The notes below the pieces were generated by a model. It did not search any database, was not told the origin of the DNA, and saw only the letters and a list, made by a program, of their open reading frames with translations. From an alpha proteobacterium AAP38 (lineage in GTDB: Bacteria > Pseudomonadota > Alphaproteobacteria > Azospirillales > Azospirillaceae), in NCBI GenBank assembly GCA_001296005.1, contig LJHR01000037.1, positions 1 through 64,000 of the forward strand: a stretch of DNA of 64,000 nucleotides, written 5' to 3'. Every line of letters begins with the position of its first letter. Position 1 is the first letter of the stretch. Made by a program: the position numbers and the translations under genes. This document shows positions 27,866 to 38,215 of the stretch, in pieces.

Positions 27866-30800
27866 TCAGAACTCGTACTTCACACCCAGCTGGATCTTCC
27901 AGACCGAGGCGCGGTTGCTGACCTGTTCGGTAACGTCGCGGCCAGCAGCGGTGAACACATATTTGCCATCGGTCCCGATCGTCGCGGTCGGGCCGGCGAC
28001 GGACTGGAAGAAGGGCACGCTCTGCTGACGGCCCCAGTTCTTGTTGAGCAGGTTGGTCAGGTTGAGGATGTCCATCGTCACGATGGCCTTGTGGCCTTCG
28101 ATCGGCGCCGGGATTTCCTGAGCCAGCTTGGCATCGACGGAGTAGGTCCAGGAGCTTTCGAACGCGCCACGCGGCAGGATGCTGCCACGGTACTTGTCCA
28201 GGCCATTGCGGGAGATATAGGCATCCATCGCATCAGCCTTGACCGTGCTGGCCGTCCAGTTGACCAGCGGGTCGCTGGCGCCGGTCGGGACATACATGGC
28301 TTCACGCGAACGGTTGGCGCGGCAGGCCGGGTCACCGAACGGATTGGCCGTGCTGGAGCAGGTGAAGCTGAAGGTGTACGGCTTGCCCGACGAGGCCTGA
28401 CCGAACAGCGACAGCGACGACTTGTACCCATCGAAATATTCGATGCTGTAGCTGGTATTCGCCGTGATGCGGTGCTTCGTCTCATAAGAAGACGTGCCCA
28501 GCAGATCCGTGTTGGGATCGGTGGTCACGAACTGCTCATAGTTGGAGCTGGCAACAGAGCTGGTGCCCTGGCTGGCATCCTTGCTGTCCTGGAAGGCGTA
28601 ACCGGCACCGAAGTCGATATCGCCATAATCCGTCGTCCAGTTCTTCGAACCGTAGATCGTCAGGATCAGGCTTTCACCCTTGTCGGTGTTGGTCAGCAGC
28701 AGGTCGGAACCATTGCCACGCGTGTCGCCGGCCTGGATGTTCTGCGTGTAGATCGGGCGACCATCGGGGGCCGTACCGGTCTTGGTCAGACGCAGGTCCT
28801 TGTAGAAGTTGGCGTCCTTCACGCGGGTATAGATCGCCTCGGCAGTGAACAGCCAGTCGTCACCCAGAACCGGGATGTCCAGCTTCTGGTCAACAGCCAT
28901 GCTGAGCTTCCAGGAGGAGGGCATCTTGTAGTTCGGGTCCAGCGCGTTCACGAAGCCTTCGCCGACCGAGGTCAGACGGCCGTTGGCGGCGGTGGGCACC
29001 TGGCCCGTCACGCCGTTCAGCAGCAGGGCGTTGTTGGCCGGCACGGTACCGGTGGCCGGACGGGTAATATCCAGCGAACGCTGGGTCACGCCGTCATTGC
29101 TGTAGCCGTTGGACAGCCACACGGCGGCACCGACACCGGAGAACAGGCCGGCGCCACCGCGGACAACCGTGCTTTCCGTGGCTTCATAGGTGAAGCCAAC
29201 GCGCGGCAGCCACAGGTCCTTGCCGTCGATCGTAGCGGCATTGGTGATGCCGTAGCGCGACAGGAAGTTGGCATTGGCCAGCGGGGCGTCGTTGGTCTTG
29301 TACAACTCGTAACGCAGACCGCCCTGCAGCTGGAAGCCGGGGCTCACGTCCCACGTATCTTGCAGGTAGAAGGAGTGCTGCGTGTAGGCCCACTTGGCCG
29401 CCGCGTCTTCGGGGTTGCCCGAAACGGCATTGGCATACCGGAAGCGCTGCGCCTGACGGTTCTGGAAGGCCTCGATCGAGGCGAATTCCCAGTAGCCAAG
29501 GCTGCGCTGCAGGAACAGGTTGTAGTAGTCGATCTTGTCGTATTCGTAGCCGCCGGTGATCTTATGATCGCCCAGCAGGTACGTGCCCTTGAACTTACCG
29601 CTGTCGGTCTTCGTACGCAGCACATTGCTGTGCGACGAGATATCCGGGCCGAACACGACCTGACCGAAGCCGTTATTGTTGACGGCCAGACCGGTCGGAT
29701 TGGTGCTGACGCGCATTTCGCCGAAGCCGAAGCCGTTCAGCGGCAGACGCAGGCTGTCCACTTCCTTGCGGGCCAGCTTGACTTCGGTGGAGAAGTCAGA
29801 CGTCCAGTCAGAGAACAGCTGGAGCGAGTAGCTGTCCATGATCTGGGTGTAGTTGTACATGTTCGACTGCAACGACAGCGTGCGCGGGGTCGCGCTGGTG
29901 CTGGACGAAGCGTCGCGGATGTTATTGCCCTCGTTGCGCTGGTAGGCGAACGACGCGCGGTGGCTGTCGTTGATGTTCCAGTCCAGCTTGGTGAGGATCT
30001 TCTCGTCTTCTTCCGGCAGGGAGCCGTCGGCCAGACCCAGCGTGTCATAACCATAGACGCTCTGCGCGATCTGACGGATACGCTCAACCTGGGCCGTGGT
30101 GATGCCGGCGACGGGATTACCGAGGCCGCTATCGGAGGTGCCGAACACCACCGGAGCCTGGCTCTTGAACTTCTCGTAGTTCACGTAGAAGAACAGCTTG
30201 TCCTCGACCAGCGCGCCACCCAGCGAACCGCCCCAGGTCTTTTCCTTGTAGGGGCTGATCAGGTTGGTGCGGCCACCCGAACGGTCACCCGACAGGCTCT
30301 CATCGCCATAATAATAATAGAAGGAGCCGTGCGGGGTGTTGCCGCCCGACTTGGTCACGATGTTGATCGTGCCGCCCTGGAAGCCGGAATATTCGACGTC
30401 ATAGGGAGCCGTCAGCACGGACAGGCCTTCGATGGCGTCGATCGACAGCGGCGAGCGCTGGGTCGGGTAGCCACCGGCGTTCAGACCGAAATCGTCGTTC
30501 TGCTTCACACCGTCGATGGTCAGGCTGTTGAAGCGGTTGGACGAGCCAGCGATCTGAATGGCGCTGGAGTTCGTGACGTCGATGAAGACCTTCGGATCGT
30601 TGCGGACAATGTCCTTCAGGTCGCGGCTGATCGACGGTGCATTGGTGATCTGCTGCTGGCCGAAATTGGTGCCGATGCCGACCGTGGTCGGGGCAGCGCG
30701 CTCACCGGTCACCACGATCTCTTCCATCTTGGCGCCCAGCGCCAGATCCAGGGCGAACGGCTCGCCGAGCGAGATGAAGATGCCTTCCAGCACCTGCGGC

Positions 30801-31117
30801 TCAGCGCCGGCGGCGGTGATGGTCACGGTGTAGGGGCCGCCGACGCGCAGACCGCCGGCCTGGAAACGGCCCTGGTCATTGACGTTGGTGACCGAACGCG
30901 TACCGGACGGCGTATGGACGATGGTGACTTCTGCGCCAGCAGCCGGGGCGCCGGCGGCGGTCACGATCTGACCCGTCATGGACGAGGTCGTCTGCTGCGC
31001 GATGGCCGGGACGGCCCAGGAAGAAGCGATGGCCAGCGCCAGGGCGCCAGTGCCGATATTCAAAGCGGACAGGTGACGGCGCAGGATCGACGCCGCCTTC
31101 TTATTCTCGATGGTCAT
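27866..31117 (-). CDS. Oar-like TonB-dependent outer-membrane receptor
   Basis: The 1083-residue protein has a signal peptide ending in VPAIAQ, a carboxypeptidase-regulatory-like beta-sandwich (about 45-125), a plug domain with EEIVVTGERA and the SLTIDGVKQNDDFG segment, and a large beta-barrel ending in GVKYEF with the terminal Phe used by the BAM machinery. This is the Oar type, which takes up large ligands such as peptides or glycans through TonB. Substrate unknown. It is transcribed divergently from cpdB and is alone in its unit, with its own terminator. Confidence 0.9.
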   Translation of the reverse strand: MTIENKKAASILRRHLSALNIGTGALALAIASSWAVPAIAQQTTSSMTGQIVTAAGAPAAGAEVTIVHTPSGTRSVTNVNDQGRFQAGGLRVGGPYTVTITAAGAEPQVLEGIFISLGEPFALDLALGAKMEEIVVTGERAAPTTVGIGTNFGQQQITNAPSISRDLKDIVRNDPKVFIDVTNSSAIQIAGSSNRFNSLTIDGVKQNDDFGLNAGGYPTQRSPLSIDAIEGLSVLTAPYDVEYSGFQGGTINIVTKSGGNTPHGSFYYYYGDESLSGDRSGGRTNLISPYKEKTWGGSLGGALVEDKLFFYVNYEKFKSQAPVVFGTSDSGLGNPVAGITTAQVERIRQIAQSVYGYDTLGLADGSLPEEDEKILTKLDWNINDSHRASFAYQRNEGNNIRDASSSTSATPRTLSLQSNMYNYTQIMDSYSLQLFSDWTSDFSTEVKLARKEVDSLRLPLNGFGFGEMRVSTNPTGLAVNNNGFGQVVFGPDISSHSNVLRTKTDSGKFKGTYLLGDHKITGGYEYDKIDYYNLFLQRSLGYWEFASIEAFQNRQAQRFRYANAVSGNPEDAAAKWAYTQHSFYLQDTWDVSPGFQLQGGLRYELYKTNDAPLANANFLSRYGITNAATIDGKDLWLPRVGFTYEATESTVVRGGAGLFSGVGAAVWLSNGYSNDGVTQRSLDITRPATGTVPANNALLLNGVTGQVPTAANGRLTSVGEGFVNALDPNYKMPSSWKLSMAVDQKLDIPVLGDDWLFTAEAIYTRVKDANFYKDLRLTKTGTAPDGRPIYTQNIQAGDTRGNGSDLLLTNTDKGESLILTIYGSKNWTTDYGDIDFGAGYAFQDSKDASQGTSSVASSNYEQFVTTDPNTDLLGTSSYETKHRITANTSYSIEYFDGYKSSLSLFGQASSGKPYTFSFTCSSTANPFGDPACRANRSREAMYVPTGASDPLVNWTASTVKADAMDAYISRNGLDKYRGSILPRGAFESSWTYSVDAKLAQEIPAPIEGHKAIVTMDILNLTNLLNKNWGRQQSVPFFQSVAGPTATIGTDGKYVFTAAGRDVTEQVSNRASVWKIQLGVKYEF

Positions 31118-31398
31118 ACGAAAGCCCCCAATAAGCCGGACCGGATCGCGCGGACAACACCAGATGCCCGTGACGCTTAGGTAACGAATAAATTACAGTT
31201 CCATGACAAGCACCTCTGCAGCTATGCCTGCAGGGGCTTGAACGGCTATATCTCAACCAGCGTATCATTACCGCCACAGTTTTGCGGCGCAGCATGCCGG
31301 TTCGGAGGGGCGAGACCCGCGTCTCCTGCATTTCTTAACCGTGATTGCTGCGACGCACCTGCTGCCGGGCGGCAACAGAACCCGATGGAGCGCCTTCC
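31118..31398. other. Divergent promoter region, TonB receptor / cpdB
   Basis: These 281 bases hold no gene. A hairpin with arms CCTCTGCAG (31213-31221) and CTGCAGGGG (31228-31236) around a 6-base loop is the only clear structure. AT-rich DNA at 31185-31200 probably holds the receptor promoter. Confidence 0.5.
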
Positions 31399-33369
31399 GT
31401 GATTCGTAATCTCCCCTCCCGTGCCCTGATGGCGGGCGCCCTGTTCCTGTCGATGGCGGGTGCCGCCACAGCACAGGAGAAGATCGACTTGCAGGTACTG
31501 GCCACCACCGACCTGCATATGTATTTGGAGGATTACGATTATTATGCCGACAAGCCGGATGCCGGTGTCGGCCTGATCCGGGTCACGCCGCTGATCCGCG
31601 CCGCACGCGCCGCCAATCCCAACACGCTGCTGCTGGACAATGGCGATCTGATCCAGGGCACGCCCATGGGCGACTGGGTCGTGCGCGAGCGCGGGGTGGG
31701 CAAGGACAAGCCCACCCATCCCGCCATGGCCACCATGAACCTGCTGGGCTATGACGCCGCCGTCCTGGGCAATCATGAATTCAATTTCGGCCTGGACGTG
31801 CTGCACAATGTCTATGCGGGGGCGAAGTTCCCCGTGCTGGCCGGCAATGTCTTCAAGGTCGATGGCGACAAGGACCCGGCCAACGATCCCACCCTCTACC
31901 CCGCCTATGTCATCCAGGAACGCACCCTGGTCGATGACAAGGGCGCCAAGCAGAAGGTGAAGGTTGGCATCCTGGGCCTGCTGACCCCCCAGATCATGAC
32001 GTGGGACAAGGACAAGCTGGAAGGCCGCGTCACCACCCGCGACATTATCGACATGGCCAATGTCTATGTCCCGCGCATGAAGAAGGAAGGGGCCGATGTC
32101 ATCATCGTTCTGTCCCATTCGGGACTGTCCTTCTTCCCGCGTGAAGGGGGCGAGGAAAATATCTCCAACGCCCTAACCGAGGTGCCGGGGGTCGATGCCG
32201 TCATCACGGGCCACAGCCACCGCGTCTTCCCCGGCAAGGATTACGAGGGCCTGCCCAAGGCCGACCTTGCCAAGGGCACCGTCAATGGCAAGCCGCTGGT
32301 GATGTCCGGTTCCTATGGCAGCCATCTGGGCATGATCCAGTTGAAGCTGGAAAAGAAGGGCAAGGGCTGGCAGGTGGTGGAGGGTACGGCCATGGCCAAG
32401 CCCATCCAGGAACGCCAGGACGGCCGCATGGTGGTGGCCGAACCCGACGCCGAGGTCGGCACCCTGCTGGCCCCCAGCCATCAAGGCACGCTGGATTATG
32501 TCCGCCGCCCTGTAGGCAAGGTGACGGCGCGCATCCATTCCTATTTCTCCTTCCTGGGCGACAGCGCCGGCGTGGAGCTGGTGGCCGAGGCGCAGCGAGC
32601 CTATGTGGCGCGTGCCCTGGCCGGGACGGAGCTGGCCTCCCTGCCCATCCTGTCGGCGGCGGCACCGTTCAAGTCGGGCGGGCGGCCGGGTCCCGCCTTC
32701 TATACCGACATTGCCGCCGGCAGCGTGGCCATCCGCAATGTCGCCGACCTTTATGTCTATCCCAACCAGCTGGCCGTCGTGAAACTGACGGGGGCGCAGG
32801 TGCGTGACTGGCTGGAAATGTCGACCCGCGCCCTGTCGGTCATTGATCCCAACAAGAAGGAGCCGCAGTCGCTGGTGAATGTGCGGGTGCCGGCCTATTC
32901 CTTCGATATTATCGATGGCGTGACCTATACAATCGACCTGACGCAGCCCGAACGGTTCGACCGCGACGGCAAGCCGGCCAATGACAAGGCGCACCGCATC
33001 AAGGACCTGATGTTCCAGGGCAAGCCCATCGACGACAAACAGGAATTCCTGGTCGTCACCAATAATTACCGCGCCAATGGCGGCGGTGCGGTGCCGGGCC
33101 TGGATGGTAGCACTGTCGTCTATCAGTCGCCCGACACGGTGCAGTCGGCCATCATCGAATATATCCGCGCCAAGGGCGTGGTGGAGCCGTCGACCGACAA
33201 TTCCTTCCGCATCGCGCCCATGCCGGCGGGGGTGAATGTCTATTTTGACAGTTCGCCGCTGGCCCAGGAACTGTTGTCCGAACAGCCGGCCCTGTCCTAT
33301 GAAGGCCCGGCACCGGATGGCTTCGCGCGCTACCGCGTCGATCCGTTGAAGATCGGCGGCGTACAGTGA
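31399..33369 (+). CDS. cpdB: 2',3'-cyclic-nucleotide 2'-phosphodiesterase/3'-nucleotidase
   Basis: The periplasmic enzyme is about 656 residues. The GTG start at 31399 gives a signal peptide (MIRNLPSRALMAGALFLSM... cut after ATAQ); TTG 31345 is possible but spoils the leader. Metallophosphatase motifs are TTDLHMYL, DNGDLIQGTP, GNHEFNFG and GHSHRVF, and the C-terminal substrate domain contains NNYRANGGG. It opens 2',3'-cyclic nucleotides and removes the 3'-phosphate, giving nucleosides and phosphate. Its stop overlaps the start of the deoxyribosyltransferase gene (GTGA), so both are coupled in nucleoside salvage. Confidence 0.9.
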   Translation: MIRNLPSRALMAGALFLSMAGAATAQEKIDLQVLATTDLHMYLEDYDYYADKPDAGVGLIRVTPLIRAARAANPNTLLLDNGDLIQGTPMGDWVVRERGVGKDKPTHPAMATMNLLGYDAAVLGNHEFNFGLDVLHNVYAGAKFPVLAGNVFKVDGDKDPANDPTLYPAYVIQERTLVDDKGAKQKVKVGILGLLTPQIMTWDKDKLEGRVTTRDIIDMANVYVPRMKKEGADVIIVLSHSGLSFFPREGGEENISNALTEVPGVDAVITGHSHRVFPGKDYEGLPKADLAKGTVNGKPLVMSGSYGSHLGMIQLKLEKKGKGWQVVEGTAMAKPIQERQDGRMVVAEPDAEVGTLLAPSHQGTLDYVRRPVGKVTARIHSYFSFLGDSAGVELVAEAQRAYVARALAGTELASLPILSAAAPFKSGGRPGPAFYTDIAAGSVAIRNVADLYVYPNQLAVVKLTGAQVRDWLEMSTRALSVIDPNKKEPQSLVNVRVPAYSFDIIDGVTYTIDLTQPERFDRDGKPANDKAHRIKDLMFQGKPIDDKQEFLVVTNNYRANGGGAVPGLDGSTVVYQSPDTVQSAIIEYIRAKGVVEPSTDNSFRIAPMPAGVNVYFDSSPLAQELLSEQPALSYEGPAPDGFARYRVDPLKIGGVQ

Positions 33370-33887
33370 GGCCGCGGCTTTATCTGGCAGGACCCGATGT
33401 GTTCCTGCCCGACCCGCTGGCGGCGGCAGCGTCGATGAAGGCCATCTGTGAGGAGTTGGGGCTGGAGGGCGTGTTCCCCATGGATAACGCCCTGTCGCCT
33501 GCGGACGGCGAGGGTGGGGCGGCATTCGCCGCCCGCATCAGGCAGGCCAACCTGGACCTGATACGGGGGGCCGACGGCGTGATCGCCAATTGCATGCCCT
33601 TCCGGGGACCGTCCGTCGATGATGGTACGGCCTATGAGATGGGGTTTGCCGCGGCCCTGGGCAAACCCGTCTTCCCCTGGTCGGGCGATATCCGCCCCCT
33701 GCTGCAACGCACCCAGTCGCGCCAGTATCTGGCCCATGATGGCCGCGTCTGGCGCGATGCCGACCAGATGGAGGTGGAGGAATTTGGCCTGCCCGTGAAC
33801 CTGATGCTGGTCGACCCGGCTACAGGTCCCGTGCAGGGCAGCTTCATCCAGGCAGCCAGGGCGGCGGCGGTTTGGTTCGGGGCGTAG
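33366..33887 (+). CDS. Nucleoside 2-deoxyribosyltransferase
   Basis: The 173-residue protein is of the NDT family: PRLYLAGPDVFLPDP at the N-terminus, GADGVIANCMPFRGPSVDDG, and the catalytic Glu in GTAYEMGFAAALGKPV. It exchanges or hydrolyses bases on (deoxy)nucleosides. The GTG start overlaps the cpdB stop by four bases, a strong sign of joint use on nucleosides made by CpdB. Only about 35 bases separate its end from that of the convergent kinase gene. Confidence 0.88.
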   Translation: MRPRLYLAGPDVFLPDPLAAAASMKAICEELGLEGVFPMDNALSPADGEGGAAFAARIRQANLDLIRGADGVIANCMPFRGPSVDDGTAYEMGFAAALGKPVFPWSGDIRPLLQRTQSRQYLAHDGRVWRDADQMEVEEFGLPVNLMLVDPATGPVQGSFIQAARAAAVWFGA

Positions 33888-33922
33888 GTTTCAGCTCTGC
33901 TTTTCGCCGTCACGGACCTACC

Positions 33923-36900
33923 TTACGCCGCACGCCCCCGCCGCTTCTCGGCCAGCATATGGCTCAACAGCGCGCGCAGGGCACCCGGCCTTACCGGCTT
34001 GTAAAGCACCCGGCACCCGGCCTGCGCCACGCTGTCCTTCACGGCTTCCGTGCGGTCAGCGGTGATCACGGCGGCGGGCAGGTCGGCCCCGAACCGCGCC
34101 CGGATCAGGGACAGGGCGTCCAGCCCGCTCATCCCATGGTCCAGATGGTAATCGGTCAGCACGACATCCGGCACCCGGTCGCCCAGGGCGGCCAGCGCAT
34201 CCGCCCCCGTTGCCCCCCATACCACCTCGCATGACCATCCCGACAGGAGCGCAATGGTCGCCTCCGCGATGGCCGGCTCATTCTCCACGCACAGGACCAG
34301 CGTGCCTTCCAGGCCCGTGACGCTGGCCCCCACGGCGGGCCGTGCCGGGTCGGCGGCGCGGGCCGACAGCGGCACCTCGACGGCAAAGCACGATCCCTTG
34401 CCCTCCACCGACCGCAGGCTGACGCGGTGGCCCAGGATGGCCGCGAACCGTTCCACGATGGACAGACCCAGGCCCAGCCCCTTGTCGCGGTCGCTCTGCC
34501 CGTTGCCCAGCTGCCGGAACTCCTTGAAAATCTCTTCGCGCTTATCGTCGGGAATGCCCGGTCCCGTATCCCATACCTCCACCCGCACGGCCCCCGCCAG
34601 CCGCCGGCACCCCACCAGGATGCGCCCGCGCGGGGTATAGCGCAGGGCATTGGCCAGCAGATTCTGCACGATCCGGCGCAGGAGGACGGCATCGGTATCC
34701 ACCGTGGCCCGGCTTGGTACAAAGCGCAGCTGCAACCCGTGCCGCTGCGCCACCACGGCCAGCTCGTCCGTCAACGGATGCAGCACGTCATCAATGGCCA
34801 CCGCCGTCCGGTTGGGCTTCACCACGCCTGTATCCAGCTTGGTGATGTCCAGCAGATCGCCCAGCAACTGTTCCACCGACCGTAGCGCCGCGTCTGCCTG
34901 CGTCACCAGCGCGTCCGGCCCCCGGTCCAATGCAGCGGAAATGAACAGGCGCGCCGCATGCAGCGGCTGCAAAAGGTCGTGGCTGACGGCGGCCAACAGC
35001 CGCGTCTTGGCCTGATTGGCACGGTCGGCCTCCGACTTGGCGATGGCCAGATCGATGGTGCGCTCGGCAATCCCCCGTTCCAGCCCCTCATTGGCGGCGC
35101 GCAGCGCCTCTGCCGCCCGGTGCCGGTCGGTGACATCGGTATAGACGGCCACGAAGCCGCCATCAGGCAACGGGTTGGACATAATCTCCAGCACCACGCC
35201 ATCGGGCCTTGTGCGGTGGAAACTGTCGGGCATGTCACGGCGCTTGGGGTCCAGACGGCGGGCGAACAGGGTTTCCATCTCGCCTTCTTCCCCGAACTCC
35301 CCCTGGCTTTGCAGATAGGCGACCAGCTCGCCCATGGGCGTGCCCACCTTGATCAGGCCTTCCGGCACTTCCAGCATCTCCAGGAACCGGCGGTTCCACA
35401 GACGCAGGCGGAAATCCTTATCGACCGCACAGATGCCCTTGCCGACATTTTCCAGCGTGGATCGCATCAGCACATGGCTGTCCAGGATGGCGCGCGACGC
35501 CTCATCGATGATCGACCGCGCGTCGGACCGCGACAGGCGCCGGTCCGACAGCAAACTTGCCACCACCACGCGCGCCGACGCCGACCCGATGGCCCCGGCC
35601 AGCAGCCATTCGGTCGCCTGCACGGCCTCCTCATCGATGCGCCGCTTCAACCCCTCCTCGAACAGGTCCTTGCCCTCATCGGCGCCCAGGCCCACCAGCT
35701 CACGGAACACCGGTTCCGCGCGGCTGCGCCCGACATAGCGCAGCGCCAGTTCGTACAGGTCGCCCAGCGTCACCCCGCGCGCCGGTGCCACCCCGTCCCG
35801 CGCGTCGTGGCGCATGGAGACGAAGCGGCGGGCCTGCTGCTTTTCCAGGTCGGACTGGCCCGTGATGCCGGACACCAGCACCATCATGAACAGGTTCAGT
35901 GCCAGGCTAGTCAGCGCGCCATGGGCCAGCGTGTCCAGATCATGGATGCCGCCCAGACCCGTGGGGGTCAGCCAGCCCAGCCCGAACAAGCCCTGATCCA
36001 TCAGATGCCCCGGCACCAGCCCCGCCACCGCAAAGGACGGGATCAGTACCGAATAGACCCAGGCGACAAACCCGGCCACCAGCCCCGTGATGGCCCCCGC
36101 CTTGGTCACCCGCCGGAAGAACAGTCCCATCAGCAGGGCCGGTGCGAACTGCGCCACACCCGCGAAACTGACCGTGCCGATGGTGGCCAGCGGGAAGGTG
36201 GTGCCAATCATCAGATAATAGAGATAGGCCATGCCCAGCAGCGCCACCACGGCCACCCGCCGCACCGTCAGCAGCATGGGCTTGGGATCATGCTGCCACC
36301 GCCGCATAGCCGACGGGATCGCCATCAGGATGGGCACGATCAGATCGTTGCAGACCATGGTGGACAGGGCGACCGCGCCCACAATGATCATGCTGGTCGC
36401 CGCCGACAGCCCGCCCAGAAAGGCCAGAACCGCCATCCAGTCATGGCCCAGGCGCTGCGGAATGGTCACCAGGAAGGTGTCGGCATTCACGCTGCCATCC
36501 GGGAACATCATCAACCCGGCCAGCGCGACCGGCAGCACGAAGATGTTAATAGCCACCAGATACAGCGGGAACAGCCAGCTTGCGGTGCGGATATCCCCGA
36601 CATGGGTGTTTTCCACCACCGTCACATGGAACTGCCGCGGCAGGCAAAGGATGGCAAGGGCCGCCAGCAGGGTGATGGACCACCACCCGGCCCCGAAATG
36701 CGGGGTCAGCAGATGGACCAGGCGCGGATCGCCCGCCGCCCGCTCGAATATCCCCGACGGTCCGCCGGCAACCGCAAAGACGATGCCCCCGCCCACCAGG
36801 ATGGCCGCCCCCAGCTTGACCATGCTTTCGGTGGAAATCGCCATCATCAGGCCGCGATGATGCTCATTCGCATGGATATTGCGCACCCCGAACAGGATGG

Positions 36901-37423
36901 CGAACAGGGCCATGGCACAGGTGATGATGAAGGTCGTCTCGCCCGGAATATCCATCACCCGGTTGGCAAACGGGTCCCCGGCCAGCGCCTCCAGGCTGAT
37001 GGTGATGGCCTTCAGCTGTAGCGCGAAATAGGGCAGCACCACGGTAACCGCCATGACCGTGATCAGTGCGGCCAGCACCCGGCTCTTGCCATAGCGGGCG
37101 GAGATGAAGTCAGAGATGGAGACGGTGTTTTCCGCCTTGGCCACCCTGACCATCTTGGCCAGGATGGGCCAGCCCAGCGAGAAGACCAGGATCGGCCCCA
37201 CATAGATGGACAGAAAATCCCACCCGCTGGCCGCCGCCCGCCCGATGGCGCCATAGAAGGTCCAAGACGTGCAGTAGACCGCCAGCGACATGGCATAGAG
37301 CAAGGGCGCACGCCGCTCCTGCACCTCGGGCTGCCGCGCCGCATACCGGTCCCCCCACCAGGCAATGGCAAACAACGCCGCCAGATACCCCAGCGCCAAC
37401 CCCAGAACCGGCCAGCTCGACAT
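33923..37423 (-). CDS. SSS-domain hybrid sensor histidine kinase, CrbS/MxtR/CbrA-like
   Basis: The 1166-residue protein comprises a sodium:solute symporter-like region with about 13 helices (about 1-500), a linker, a PAS domain (about 645-770, FRLRLWNRRFLEMLEVPEG), a dimerisation His box (LLAAVSHDLLQPLHAARL), an HATPase domain (NLLANALRYTPRG; DTGPGIPD; GLGLGLSIV) and a C-terminal receiver with phospho-acceptor Asp in VVLTDYHLDHGMSG. CrbS/MxtR kinases have this plan and, with LuxR-type CrbR/ErdR, control acetate use. A fitting regulator gene lies at 47628. The symporter half may sense or carry a carboxylate. Assignment to CrbS rather than CbrA rests on the receiver and that regulator. Confidence 0.88.
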   Translation of the reverse strand: MSSWPVLGLALGYLAALFAIAWWGDRYAARQPEVQERRAPLLYAMSLAVYCTSWTFYGAIGRAAASGWDFLSIYVGPILVFSLGWPILAKMVRVAKAENTVSISDFISARYGKSRVLAALITVMAVTVVLPYFALQLKAITISLEALAGDPFANRVMDIPGETTFIITCAMALFAILFGVRNIHANEHHRGLMMAISTESMVKLGAAILVGGGIVFAVAGGPSGIFERAAGDPRLVHLLTPHFGAGWWSITLLAALAILCLPRQFHVTVVENTHVGDIRTASWLFPLYLVAINIFVLPVALAGLMMFPDGSVNADTFLVTIPQRLGHDWMAVLAFLGGLSAATSMIIVGAVALSTMVCNDLIVPILMAIPSAMRRWQHDPKPMLLTVRRVAVVALLGMAYLYYLMIGTTFPLATIGTVSFAGVAQFAPALLMGLFFRRVTKAGAITGLVAGFVAWVYSVLIPSFAVAGLVPGHLMDQGLFGLGWLTPTGLGGIHDLDTLAHGALTSLALNLFMMVLVSGITGQSDLEKQQARRFVSMRHDARDGVAPARGVTLGDLYELALRYVGRSRAEPVFRELVGLGADEGKDLFEEGLKRRIDEEAVQATEWLLAGAIGSASARVVVASLLSDRRLSRSDARSIIDEASRAILDSHVLMRSTLENVGKGICAVDKDFRLRLWNRRFLEMLEVPEGLIKVGTPMGELVAYLQSQGEFGEEGEMETLFARRLDPKRRDMPDSFHRTRPDGVVLEIMSNPLPDGGFVAVYTDVTDRHRAAEALRAANEGLERGIAERTIDLAIAKSEADRANQAKTRLLAAVSHDLLQPLHAARLFISAALDRGPDALVTQADAALRSVEQLLGDLLDITKLDTGVVKPNRTAVAIDDVLHPLTDELAVVAQRHGLQLRFVPSRATVDTDAVLLRRIVQNLLANALRYTPRGRILVGCRRLAGAVRVEVWDTGPGIPDDKREEIFKEFRQLGNGQSDRDKGLGLGLSIVERFAAILGHRVSLRSVEGKGSCFAVEVPLSARAADPARPAVGASVTGLEGTLVLCVENEPAIAEATIALLSGWSCEVVWGATGADALAALGDRVPDVVLTDYHLDHGMSGLDALSLIRARFGADLPAAVITADRTEAVKDSVAQAGCRVLYKPVRPGALRALLSHMLAEKRRGRAA

Positions 37424-37568
37424 GGATGCCCCTATGGTGCTTTTTGATTGGGGCCTATCCTACGCCCGTTGCGGGGCCGGCGTCATGGGGGCGATGGTCG
37501 GGGGATGGGTTGCGCAATCATGCCCGCCTGCGCCAGTCTGGTCATGAATTCGCCCAACCGGAGCCGCC

Positions 37569-38189
37569 ATGCGCACCGTAGTCCGCCGCGTTCTAACCGC
37601 CCTGCTGCTTCTGCTGCCGCATCCGTCATGGTCCTGCGAGATGGTGGAGGATGAAAGCCAAGCATCCGTCTACGAACTGGTGGCCCGCGCGGACCTGATA
37701 CTGCTGGCCCGTGCCACCGGGTCCTGGCCGCTACGGCCCGATCTGACGAAGACCTTCACAGGGCCACCCGAGGTCGGGTTCAAGCCGATTGAAGTGGTAA
37801 AGGGTACGACCGGCGTCACTGTGCCCGTGGTGGGGCGCCTGGACGATGCGCTGCTGACACTGAGCCCGGTCTGCCCCCTACCGGTCTATACACGTAATGC
37901 CCCTTACCTGCTGTTCCTGCGCCGACAGGGCGACCAGTTCACGACCATCCTGGACAGCCGCGGCGATGGCACGCGGCCATTTCAGCTATCCGTCGGGAAC
38001 GACACACCCCTGTCCTTGATCCGGCTGTTCGTGCAGGTGCAGCGACAGAACACGCAGGAACAGCAACGTCAGATGCTGGAAGCCCTGGCGGTGCAACGTC
38101 TGCGCCCCGACGCCAGCGCCGGGGAAAAGCTGGAGGCGCGCCATATCATGGACTATCTGCGCTCCCTCTCCACCCCACCGCGTAACTGA
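37569..38189 (+). CDS. Secreted protein of unknown function
   Basis: A 206-residue product with a signal peptide (MRTVVRRVLTALLLLLPHPS, cut before CEMVED or at WSC). I do not recognise it. The stretch VYELVARADLILLARATGSW followed by a region on 'EVVKGTTG' recalls the small beta-barrel (NTR/TIMP-like) proteins with 'ADxVFxGxV' openings, but that is weak. Three cysteines remain in the mature form. GGAG precedes ATG 37569. It is divergent from the kinase and convergent with phoD. Confidence 0.65.
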   Translation: MRTVVRRVLTALLLLLPHPSWSCEMVEDESQASVYELVARADLILLARATGSWPLRPDLTKTFTGPPEVGFKPIEVVKGTTGVTVPVVGRLDDALLTLSPVCPLPVYTRNAPYLLFLRRQGDQFTTILDSRGDGTRPFQLSVGNDTPLSLIRLFVQVQRQNTQEQQRQMLEALAVQRLRPDASAGEKLEARHIMDYLRSLSTPPRN

Positions 38190-38215
38190 TGCCATCGGCA
38201 GGGGTGGCCTGAACC

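Noticed and set aside
27845-31180. 1111-codon open frame on the plus strand
   Set aside because: It runs exactly opposite the TonB receptor gene, and its translation lacks any known domain. Such frames are common opposite GC-rich genes.
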